Position numbers and translations under genes: made by a program. A model generated the notes under the pieces. It saw nothing but the letters and a program-made list of their open reading frames with translations, made no database searches and had not been told where the DNA came from. Positions 1 to 6,237 of a DNA stretch of 7,756 nucleotides are shown piece by piece (the first letter of the stretch is position 1; each line of letters opens with the position of its first letter). Source of the DNA: Bacteroidota bacterium (GTDB lineage Bacteria; Bacteroidota; Bacteroidia; Cytophagales; Cyclobacteriaceae); the NCBI GenBank assembly GCA_027297025.1, contig JAPUIM010000327.1, forward strand, positions 1 to 7,756, given 5' to 3'.

Positions 1-677
1 GAAAATTTACTTGGATATTCGTCACCTTTTTGTTCTTCCATTTTAGGATAATCAAGCGATCTGCCATCCACTCTAGGGGGAGTACCGGTTTTCATCCTTC
101 CTGCCTCAAATTCCAATGAAACCAGTTGTTCAGTTATACCGGTGGCTGCCTTTTCGGCAGTCCTTCCACCCCCGAATTGCTTTTCACCAATATGAATAAT
201 ACCATTTAAAAAAGTACCATTGGTAAGTATTACTGATTTGCAAGGTATTTCAAGACCCATACCCGTCTTAACTCCAACTACCGCTCCTCTCTTCAGAATA
301 AGTCCAGTTACCATTTCCTGCCAAAAATCAATATTATGATTGGCTTCCAGAGCTAATCGCCATTCAGCAGAAAACAACATTCGGTCATTTTGTGACCGAG
401 GACTCCACATGGCGGGGCCCTTTGATTTGTTTAGCATACGGAATTGGATCATAGATTTATCGGAGATTATTCCAGACATACCACCCAAAGCGTCTATTTC
501 ACGAACAATTTGGCCTTTGGCAACTCCTCCCATGGCAGGATTACAGGACATTTGGGCGATGGTGGCCATGTTCATGGTTACCAATAGGACCTTTGATCCC
601 ATGGTGGCAGCTGCATGGGCAGCTTCACAACCGGCATGACCCGCTCCTACAACTATGATATCGTACTGCTTAAACAT
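1..677 (-). CDS. mnmG: MnmG (GidA), tRNA wobble-uridine modification enzyme, N-terminal part
   Basis: The first 225 codons of MnmG are present; the rest of this usually roughly 620-residue protein lies beyond the left edge. MnmG is a cytoplasmic FAD enzyme that acts with the GTPase MnmE to place a (carboxymethyl)aminomethyl group on C5 of U34 in certain tRNAs. Translation from the ATG at 677 gives the FAD-binding Rossmann motif GAGHAGCEAA (residues 11-20), then the family-typical MSCNPAMGG (43-51), KGQIVREIDALGG (54-66), KSKGPAMWSPR and TNGTFLNG blocks. An in-frame TGA lies three codons upstream, which fixes this ATG as the first possible start. No clear Shine-Dalgarno sequence precedes it, as is usual in Bacteroidota. 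It follows ybeY on the same strand after 119 bases that hold two parS-like palindromes. Later MnmG signature regions cannot be checked here. Identification is secure. Confidence 0.97.
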   Translation of the reverse strand, partial: MFKQYDIIVVGAGHAGCEAAHAAATMGSKVLLVTMNMATIAQMSCNPAMGGVAKGQIVREIDALGGMSGIISDKSMIQFRMLNKSKGPAMWSPRSQNDRMLFSAEWRLALEANHNIDFWQEMVTGLILKRGAVVGVKTGMGLEIPCKSVILTNGTFLNGIIHIGEKQFGGGRTAEKAATGITEQLVSLEFEAGRMKTGTPPRVDGRSLDYPKMEEQKGDEYPSKF

Positions 678-702
678 ATTTATTCAATATCCGGTTAAGT
701 TA

Positions 703-718
703 TGTTTCACGTGGAACC
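703..718. other. parS-like ParB-binding site (copy 1, imperfect)
   Basis: The plus strand reads TGTTTCACGTGGAACC. Its reverse complement, GGTTCCACGTGAAACA, matches the published chromosomal parS consensus TGTTNCACGTGAAACA at every defined position except the first. The CACGTG core is intact. ParB (Spo0J) family proteins bind this motif to nucleate the partition complex near the replication origin. The site lies in the mnmG leader, 26 bases upstream of its start codon. The match is seen directly; binding is inferred. Its proximity to a perfect copy makes chance unlikely. Confidence 0.78.
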
Positions 719-779
719 TTTTCGTGCCTACCTTGCACAGAGATCTTAAAAGGAAGATTTAAAAATCGTCAATCTTTAC

Positions 780-797
780 ATGTTTCACGTGAAACAT
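780..797. other. parS ParB-binding site (copy 2, perfect palindrome)
   Basis: ATGTTTCACGTGAAACAT is a perfect 18-base inverted repeat. Its inner 16 bases (781-796) match the chromosomal parS consensus TGTTNCACGTGAAACA exactly. Base 797 is also the last base of the ybeY stop codon, so the site sits immediately after that gene. The two copies are 78 bases apart, start to start. In organisms with ParABS, such sites cluster near oriC and load the ParB clamp, which aligns and segregates sister origins and recruits SMC. No parA or parB gene is in the window, so function rests on the motif. Confidence 0.92.
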
Positions 798-1222
798 TAA
801 AATTTTAGCAAAGATAAGTAAGCTTCCTCTTTTTTTCTCATTTCTTCTTTCTGTGATTCTCCACTGTCCGGGTAACCTATAAGGTGTAATACTCCATGGA
901 CCATAACCCTATAAAGTTCTATATCCATTAAAGAATTATACAGGGGGGCATTTTCTTTCACCCTATCTACACTAATGTAAATATCCCCGCCTATTTCAGA
1001 TGAAACCTCTGATTGATCAAAGGTTAAAATGTCTGTAAGGGTGTCATGATCCCGGTATTTTAGGTTTAATTGCAGCAAGTATTTATCGCTGCAAAAGATA
1101 AAGTTGAGGGCGCCAATTTTTTTATTTTCATTTTTGGCAACTTCAACAATCCATCCTTTTAGAACTTCGGGGTTATTTAGTTTGAAATTGGTTTGTTCAT
1201 TGAAAAAGAGGATTTCATTCAT
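797..1222 (-). CDS. ybeY: YbeY, endoribonuclease for rRNA maturation
   Basis: YbeY is a small metal-dependent (zinc) cytoplasmic endoribonuclease needed for 16S rRNA 3'-end maturation and ribosome quality control. The 141-residue product has the family pattern throughout: LNLKYRDHDTLTDILTF in the middle, an IGGDIYIS strand, then the metal-binding segment HGVLHLIGYPD with H109, H113 and D119. The third ligand, His in E. coli, is Asp here; as far as I recall this is common in Bacteroidota YbeY. A GTG at 1243 is in frame, but I prefer the ATG at 1222. That start begins MNEILFFNE, as relatives do, avoids overlap, and leaves only 2 bases after the stop of the upstream ATP-binding protein gene, which suggests translational coupling. 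The stop codon touches the parS palindrome. Length fits the family. Confidence 0.95.
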   Translation of the reverse strand: MNEILFFNEQTNFKLNNPEVLKGWIVEVAKNENKKIGALNFIFCSDKYLLQLNLKYRDHDTLTDILTFDQSEVSSEIGGDIYISVDRVKENAPLYNSLMDIELYRVMVHGVLHLIGYPDSGESQKEEMRKKEEAYLSLLKF

Positions 1223-1224
1223 GT

Positions 1225-1626
1225 TTAAAAAAAATAGAAACACAACTCAACCACTTTTCCATTTTCTTTGAAATTTACCTCGTCGGAAAGATTTTTCATC
1301 AAAAATATACCACGACCGCCTGGCTTGTCTAGATTTTCCGGGGCCGTAGGATCGGGTAGGTTGTTATAATCAAATCCATTTCCCTCATCTCTGATTATAA
1401 ATTTGATTTGATCGGTTTGGAGTTGCAAACTAAGAGAGACGTTCTTGCTCTTGTTATTATTGTTACCGTGGCGGATGGCATTGTTCACTGATTCAGTCAC
1501 GGCCACCATAATATTCCCGTAAATATCGTCGTTCAAACTAAATTTCTCCTTGGCATTATCAATAAAGCTTTCAATGATCCGGATGTTTTCGGAGAGGGAA
1601 GGAATGCTTATATTAATACTGTCCAT
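1225..1626 (-). CDS. RsbW-like ATP-binding protein (HATPase_c_2, anti-sigma-type kinase fold)
   Basis: This 133-residue protein is a single GHKL ATPase domain of the RsbW/SpoIIAB type. The N box is AVTESVNNAIRHGN, with E45 in the catalytic-base position, N49 as the Mg ligand and H53. The G1 box is DEGNGFD (80-86) and the G2 box is GGRGIFLMK (103-111). Family members bind a sigma factor or phosphorylate an anti-anti-sigma (STAS) protein on serine. No sigma factor or STAS gene lies in the window, so the partner is unknown. It starts 16 bases after the large coiled-coil gene and ends 2 bases before ybeY, so it is almost certainly cotranscribed with them. As I recall, a homologue beside ybeY is common in Bacteroidota. 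The fold is certain; a role in a partner-switching module is inference. There is no signal peptide or membrane segment, so it should be cytoplasmic. Confidence 0.88.
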   Translation of the reverse strand: MDSINISIPSLSENIRIIESFIDNAKEKFSLNDDIYGNIMVAVTESVNNAIRHGNNNNKSKNVSLSLQLQTDQIKFIIRDEGNGFDYNNLPDPTAPENLDKPGGRGIFLMKNLSDEVNFKENGKVVELCFYFF

Positions 1627-1642
1627 GCCTCAAATATAATAT

Positions 1643-4600
1643 TTATTTGCTGTTGATGCGTTGAAAGTAATCATTTACCTCTTTTTTGTAATAGGGGTTT
1701 AATTTAACCGGGACGGTCTTCAAAAGCTCAATTTCTTCTTCTTTGGTCTTTATATATTCTTCGAACTCTTTGGGGATTTGTCTTTGGTATTGTTTGGCTT
1801 TTTCAGCTTCCCGCTCATCATCTAATTCACGTTCCCTAAGTGCATCTTCCGCTTCTAATAACCTGGTAAGTATTTCTTTCTGACGTTTGATGGTTTCGGT
1901 GGTAATATTTTTATTTACCAGGTCCTTTTCCGTTTCTTCCATCTTATCGATTATTTTATCCAATCCTCCTTCCCCACCGTACTCACCTTTTGATTTTTGA
2001 TTGATTTCTTCCAGTAGCTGACGCAATTGCTCTTGTTCTGCCGCTAACTTGGCCAACGCTTCGGATAAAGGCCTGCCGGTCTTACCACTTTTCTTTAATT
2101 CTTCAATTTTTTGATTGAGTTGTTGCTGTAGTTCGGCCATGGATGGCGCTTTATGTTTGTTGGGTTTCCCCTTTTTAGTGGGCCTGCCCATGGCATCTGC
2201 CATTTGCATCTGCATTTGCTGCAAGACATCATCCAAAAGAATGGCCAAATTGTTGATAGAAGTCATTGAGAATTGTTGCTCGCTGGTGGCAATGGCTTTT
2301 TTCCGTTCCTTTATTGCTTCCAAACTGCTGTTGATGCTTTCATTCATTGCTCCAACCTCCCGGGTAATAAATGATTGGATTTGAAAAACCCGGTTAGCCA
2401 GGGACAATAGGCTATCCTCAATTATTTTGGAGTCATCTTTGAGTTTTAATTGTTTTTGGGAAAGTTCTATAAATCTAGGATCACTTTGATTTACTTTTCG
2501 GAATTCCTTCATCAATGATTCCTGGTCGAACGATAATTTTACCAGATTATCTACAATGTCCCTTAAGTGGTCTAGGTTCTCTTGCAACATGGTCATCTCC
2601 ATACTCATTTGCATTTGTTGCAATTTTCGAGAAAGTTGTTTCATTCGATCTGAGGCATTCTTTTGTGATTGGGAGGCTTTTTTGCGTTTACCTCTTTCTA
2701 GCATTTCCTTACTTTTTTGCTGTTCCTGGTCTATGGCCTCCTGGTCGTCTGATGTATCCTGAACCGGTTGGGGGTGATCAAGATCCTGATTTAATTCCTG
2801 TAATTCATCCATCTCATTTTTCACATCTTCGAAATCTTGATTTAGTGTATCTTGTTTTTGCAAAAGGTCTTCTTCAGGAATATTTTTTTCCGAAGTTTCA
2901 TGTGAAAGTTTTTCTTGTTCTTCCGCTACTTCATTCAACTCGTTGATAACTTCATCCAACTTATAGTCAAACTTCATTCTCTTGAATAGCTCAATAGCCC
3001 TTTCCAGCTCCTTCTCAAGGTTGTTTTCTTTGTTCTTAAGATTTTGCAGTACGTCTTGAATGTCCTGCAAACTGTTCTGCTCCTCTAATAATTTTTGCAA
3101 TTCATCATACAGTTTCTTGGTTTCCTCATCCAGGAGTTCATCCATTAAGCTTTGCAGCTGTTTGACTTTTTCCTTGATCTTATCATTCTGTTGATTGAAT
3201 CGTTCTCTCTTTTGGCTGTTGGATAAATTTTCATTTTGTAATTTTTGGATTTCCTTTTCAAGTTCCTCTCGTTCTTTCAGTAATTCCTGTAGCAGTTTTT
3301 CATCCTGCCAGTTCAAATCTTTTTTTCCTCTTAGCCGTTGTTCAATCTCTTCAATTCTATCGCTTTGTTTTTGGGCTTCCTCACTGGTTTTATCTATTTG
3401 ATTCTGAGTGTTACCCGAAGATTTCGATAACTCCTTTTTCACCTCTTCCCTTGACGGAATTTTATAGGCATATTCTGCAGTCTTCACAGATTTACGGCCA
3501 TTGATCTCATCATTATCCCACACTTGTAAGTAATATTTTAATCGGTCCCCTTGTTGGAGCTTTAGCCCTTCCAAATCCCATTGATAATAATAACTTTGGT
3601 TATTCAGCTTAGTGTCGAATGGAATGATCACAGATTCAAACTTTTGAGATACAGGCAGATTTGATCTTTGTACTTGATAATACAATTGAAGTCTGGTCAA
3701 CCCATAATCGTCCCAAATATTTCCTCCCAGAATGATATACTTAAACAGCGTGGTGTCTCGATATTGATCTAGTTTTATTTTGGGAAATTGATCCTTTATA
3801 ACAGTAAGTCGATAGCTGATTTGATCCTTATTGACACTATGCTGATTTTCCAATTTCAAACCATAACTTTCATCTCTAAACATTCTTTTTTCGTATTCAA
3901 ATATCTGATTATCAGACTCTTGCAAAATTATATCGCTACTATCGTTTGAAAACGAAATGCTTACTTTTTCTGATTTAAACGTATTGAATTGCCATCGAAC
4001 GTGGGTACCTTCGGGAATTTGAAGATTGCCTACATTTTCAAACCTTTGGTTTTCTTTTTTCAAATATCTGGGATATTTCATAAATACATTAAATCCCTTG
4101 AGATTTGGGCGGTCAACCACCTGAATTAAGTAGGTAATGGATCTAAAACCAGCGGCTTCCAGATAAAATGATAAGTCGGATTGGATCTTTTCGAAATGTG
4201 ATTCCCATTGAGTATTTGATCCTTTCTGCAACTTAATTCTTCGACTGTTTTTTACCATGTATAGATTTTCCGGCAATGCGTTTCCCTCTAGACTTACTTT
4301 CAGCGTATAATCCTCATTTTTATAAGCCAACAATCTTTCTTTTTGAACGATGAATTGGAAAGGAGCCTCAGGGACAAATTCTTCGGTGAAATGTATTATG
4401 CGGTTACTGCTTTCACTGAGTAACTGAGGAATGAATACTAATATAGCGACCATAAAACTTACCGGTACAACAAGGTATTTGAGGTACCTTTTATTTTCAC
4501 TAAAATCAATTGCTTGGGTAAATGGTACCAGTGCGATTTGCTTGCTCTTTTGCAATATGCTGGCAATTATTAGATCACTGTCTTGCTGCGACAACAGTTG

Positions 4601-4948
4601 TAACTGTAAGGTATTCAGTAGTTTATCATTAACCTCTGGAAAATAATGACCAATCTGACGAGCTGCTTCCTGATTACTTATTTGTCTGCGATTATCAAAT
4701 AATCTATAAGTGGGATTGATAACCCAATGATAAATAATCCAGATAAAAGTTATTGCGATGGAGAAAAAAAGAAAAGTACGGAAGGCCGAGGTAAATCTAA
4801 ATGAATATTCCAGATAATTGGCCAACAAAAAAAAAGTCAAAATCAGGGAAAGGGAAATAATAACTCCTTTAATTAGGAGATTTAGGTAATACTTCTGTTT
4901 GTAAACCCTTAATTTTTGAATTAAAACATTATTTGTGTTTTCGGACAT
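1643..4948 (-). CDS. DUF4175-type membrane-anchored coiled-coil protein
   Basis: A 1101-residue protein of unknown function. Three hydrophobic segments (about 22-45, 57-79 and 156-178) anchor it. With a cytoplasmic N terminus, everything after 178 would be periplasmic. Residues about 195-500 are beta-rich; recognisable pieces are DRPNLKGFNVFMKYPRYLK (279-297) and GGNIWDDYGLTRLQLYY (408-424), which resemble repeats in DUF4175 proteins. From about 500 to 800 it is highly charged heptad-like coiled coil rich in Glu, Lys and Gln. A Gln/Met-rich stretch (775-790, 909-920) and a Gly/Lys-rich linker (921-935) follow. Then come more helices with TRLLEAEDALRER (1028-1040) and a conserved-looking tail, VPVKLNPYYKKEVNDYF (1079-1095). 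The segment RQIGHYFPEVNDKLLNTLQ (97-115), between TM2 and TM3, also looks family-typical. The ATG at 4948 is the start. The gene lies 16 bases upstream of the ATP-binding protein gene. The family assignment is from memory of its architecture; function is not known. Confidence 0.82.
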   Translation of the reverse strand: MSENTNNVLIQKLRVYKQKYYLNLLIKGVIISLSLILTFFLLANYLEYSFRFTSAFRTFLFFSIAITFIWIIYHWVINPTYRLFDNRRQISNQEAARQIGHYFPEVNDKLLNTLQLQLLSQQDSDLIIASILQKSKQIALVPFTQAIDFSENKRYLKYLVVPVSFMVAILVFIPQLLSESSNRIIHFTEEFVPEAPFQFIVQKERLLAYKNEDYTLKVSLEGNALPENLYMVKNSRRIKLQKGSNTQWESHFEKIQSDLSFYLEAAGFRSITYLIQVVDRPNLKGFNVFMKYPRYLKKENQRFENVGNLQIPEGTHVRWQFNTFKSEKVSISFSNDSSDIILQESDNQIFEYEKRMFRDESYGLKLENQHSVNKDQISYRLTVIKDQFPKIKLDQYRDTTLFKYIILGGNIWDDYGLTRLQLYYQVQRSNLPVSQKFESVIIPFDTKLNNQSYYYQWDLEGLKLQQGDRLKYYLQVWDNDEINGRKSVKTAEYAYKIPSREEVKKELSKSSGNTQNQIDKTSEEAQKQSDRIEEIEQRLRGKKDLNWQDEKLLQELLKEREELEKEIQKLQNENLSNSQKRERFNQQNDKIKEKVKQLQSLMDELLDEETKKLYDELQKLLEEQNSLQDIQDVLQNLKNKENNLEKELERAIELFKRMKFDYKLDEVINELNEVAEEQEKLSHETSEKNIPEEDLLQKQDTLNQDFEDVKNEMDELQELNQDLDHPQPVQDTSDDQEAIDQEQQKSKEMLERGKRKKASQSQKNASDRMKQLSRKLQQMQMSMEMTMLQENLDHLRDIVDNLVKLSFDQESLMKEFRKVNQSDPRFIELSQKQLKLKDDSKIIEDSLLSLANRVFQIQSFITREVGAMNESINSSLEAIKERKKAIATSEQQFSMTSINNLAILLDDVLQQMQMQMADAMGRPTKKGKPNKHKAPSMAELQQQLNQKIEELKKSGKTGRPLSEALAKLAAEQEQLRQLLEEINQKSKGEYGGEGGLDKIIDKMEETEKDLVNKNITTETIKRQKEILTRLLEAEDALRERELDDEREAEKAKQYQRQIPKEFEEYIKTKEEEIELLKTVPVKLNPYYKKEVNDYFQRINSK

Positions 4949-5037
4949 ATTTTCAAAACGACTTCTTAGTTCTAACTATTATCCATTATAATCAGTATCA
5001 AACTCACCATCTTATCTGAGTAAAATTATCAATCACA

Positions 5038-5400
5038 TTAAGAATCCAAGCCATATTCGTTCCGGAAATATTCCAATACATGCATTTTTAAGAATTTCTC
5101 CTGCTCAAGTAAATCAAAATGGGGTAATTTCTTTCTCAGTTTCCAATGAGGCCATCCATCCTCATCCAATCCTTGCAAATCGTAATATCCCGAATAACTT
5201 AACACCCTGCAAATAGCGATATGCATGAGATCTTGTTTATCTTCCTTTGTAAAACTCTTAACACCCAGACCTAATTCCTGCACCCCGATTAGAAATAATA
5301 CGCTATTTAGATCACTAGGTTTTTTGCCAATTGTTTTTCCAAGATTTTGAATTAACAATTGCCAATCACTTTCCTGTGTCAAATCCTTTTTAAATACCAT
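5038..5400 (-). CDS. Conserved-looking hypothetical protein, 120 residues
   Basis: I do not recognise a named family. The product is a soluble, mainly helical 120-residue protein without signal peptide, membrane segment or cysteine-metal motif. Its core, about residues 31-86, reads like a conserved block: SVLFLIGVQELGLG, then a charged KEDKQDLMHIAI helix, then YYDLQGLDEDGWPHW. The invariant-looking DGWPHW and the hydrophobic LFLIGVQELG suggest a real folded protein. I have a loose impression of similar Bacteroidota hypotheticals but cannot name one. The ATG at 5400 is the first start in this frame near the comF divergent region. The gene ends 89 bases upstream of the large coiled-coil gene on the same strand, so cotranscription is possible. 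It is divergent from comF across 101 bases. Confidence 0.8.
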   Translation of the reverse strand: MVFKKDLTQESDWQLLIQNLGKTIGKKPSDLNSVLFLIGVQELGLGVKSFTKEDKQDLMHIAICRVLSYSGYYDLQGLDEDGWPHWKLRKKLPHFDLLEQEKFLKMHVLEYFRNEYGLDS

Positions 5401-5501
5401 TCAACTAGTCAAACAAATATCCAGGTAGAATTTATAGTGATAAATTTACCGTTTAATCCGCAAGTTTTTATCTTTTGGGTTGAATTAGCTTTACCGAACC
5501 T

Positions 5502-6182
5502 ATGCTGAAAGATTTCTTTTCCCTGCTATTTCCCAGATATTGCTTATCATGTGATGGTCCTTTAGTTAGTGAAGAAGAAACAATATGTACCAATTGCATT
5601 TATGAGCTGCCTAAGACCAACTATCATTTGGAACCCAATAATCCAGTGATGGGGAAATTTTATGGATTAATAAAGATCAAACATGCCTTTGCCTATTTGA
5701 AATTTGTCAAAAATGGCAAAGTTCAGAAGTTGCTGCACCAATTAAAATATGGCAACCACCCTGAGATCGCTCTTCTGTTTGGTAGGTGGTTTGGTCAGGA
5801 GCTCAAGGATCAACATTTCCACCAGGAAATTGATCTTATCATCCCTATTCCACTACACCGTTCACGATTGCGTCAACGAGGTTATAACCAAAGTGACCCC
5901 TTTGCTCAAGGACTTTCTGAAATATTGGGAATTCCCTGGGATGCTGAAGTACTACAGCGAGTGATTAAAAGTCAGACCCAAACCCTCAAAGGGAGAGAAG
6001 AAAGATGGCGTAACGTCAGCAATATTTTCAATATAAATAAACCCAACCAGGTTCAGGGTAAAAAATTGTTATTGGTAGATGATGTAATTACCACTGGATC
6101 TACTTTGGAATCTTGCGGTAATACATTGTATCAAGGTGAATGCCAGGAACTAAGTGTCTGCACTATAGCCGTATCTCAATAA
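5502..6182 (+). CDS. comF: ComF-family phosphoribosyltransferase-like protein
   Basis: A 226-residue ComF/GntX-family protein. An N-terminal four-cysteine zinc ribbon (C14-x2-C17 and C29-x2-C32) is followed by a type I phosphoribosyltransferase domain. That domain has the family block IPIPLHRSRLRQRGYNQS (114-131) and the PRPP-binding loop VDDVITTGST (192-201). In naturally competent bacteria ComF takes part in DNA uptake and single-strand handling. In Bacteroidota the gene is near-universal, and its actual role is unclear. The length is normal and both key motifs are intact. The ATG at 5502 is chosen because the zinc ribbon starts 13 residues later, as in relatives. The gene stands alone on the plus strand, divergent from the hypothetical gene and convergent with the lipoprotein gene. 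Its stop codon abuts a terminator hairpin. Family assignment is secure; a competence role is not shown. Confidence 0.93.
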   Translation: MLKDFFSLLFPRYCLSCDGPLVSEEETICTNCIYELPKTNYHLEPNNPVMGKFYGLIKIKHAFAYLKFVKNGKVQKLLHQLKYGNHPEIALLFGRWFGQELKDQHFHQEIDLIIPIPLHRSRLRQRGYNQSDPFAQGLSEILGIPWDAEVLQRVIKSQTQTLKGREERWRNVSNIFNINKPNQVQGKKLLLVDDVITTGSTLESCGNTLYQGECQELSVCTIAVSQ

Positions 6183-6209
6183 AAAAGCCCCCCAATATGA
6201 GGAGCTTTT
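6183..6209. terminator. Bidirectional rho-independent terminator between comF and the GldJ-like gene
   Basis: The two 11-base arms are 6183-6193 (AAAAGCCCCCC) and 6199-6209 (GAGGAGCTTTT), with a 5-base loop AATAT. In the minus-strand RNA all 11 positions pair, counting two U-G wobbles, and a run of six U bases ends the structure. In the plus-strand RNA the same two positions become C-A mismatches, leaving nine pairs and a shorter U run. It begins directly after the comF stop codon and lies 28 bases past the stop of the convergent gene. It should end both transcripts, the minus one more efficiently. Confidence 0.85.
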
Positions 6210-6237
6210 AAAATTGCCTTTACAAGGTTTTGTTAAT

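Noticed and set aside
340..639. A 99-codon plus-strand open frame
   Set aside because: It lies wholly opposite the well-conserved N-terminal part of mnmG.
744..772. A sigma-70-like promoter for mnmG on the minus strand (TTGACG, 17 bases, TTAAGA) between the two parS sites
   Set aside because: The spacing is good, but Bacteroidota primary promoters use TTG and TAnnTTTG, and the -7 region here (TAAGATCT) does not match.
754..776. A 6-base AT-rich inverted repeat (AAGATT and AATCTT) in the ybeY-mnmG gap
   Set aside because: It is too short and weak for a terminator or regulatory hairpin, and has no clear T run after it.
1223..1243. An upstream GTG start for ybeY at 1243
   Set aside because: It would add seven residues not seen in relatives and overlap the preceding gene; the ATG at 1222 fits the family start better.
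1631..1638. An exact TAnnTTTG box (TATATTTG, minus strand) just before the RsbW-like gene
   Set aside because: There is no TTG at the expected distance upstream, and transcription would begin at or inside the start codon. It is probably chance in AT-rich DNA within an operon.
2894..2909. A parS-like sequence (AGTTTCATGTGAAAGT) inside the large coiled-coil gene
   Set aside because: Only 12 of 16 positions match, the CACGTG core is broken to CATGTG, and the bases are explained by codons for the residues HETSEK.
2515..2946. A 143-codon plus-strand open frame, and several shorter ones opposite the coiled-coil gene
   Set aside because: These are antisense shadows. The Glu/Lys/Gln-rich codons of the minus-strand gene rarely yield stop codons on the other strand; the translations resemble no protein.
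5469..5477. A possible -7 box (TATCTTTTG) upstream of comF
   Set aside because: The spacing inside the box is one base too long for an exact match and no TTG lies about 20 bases upstream.
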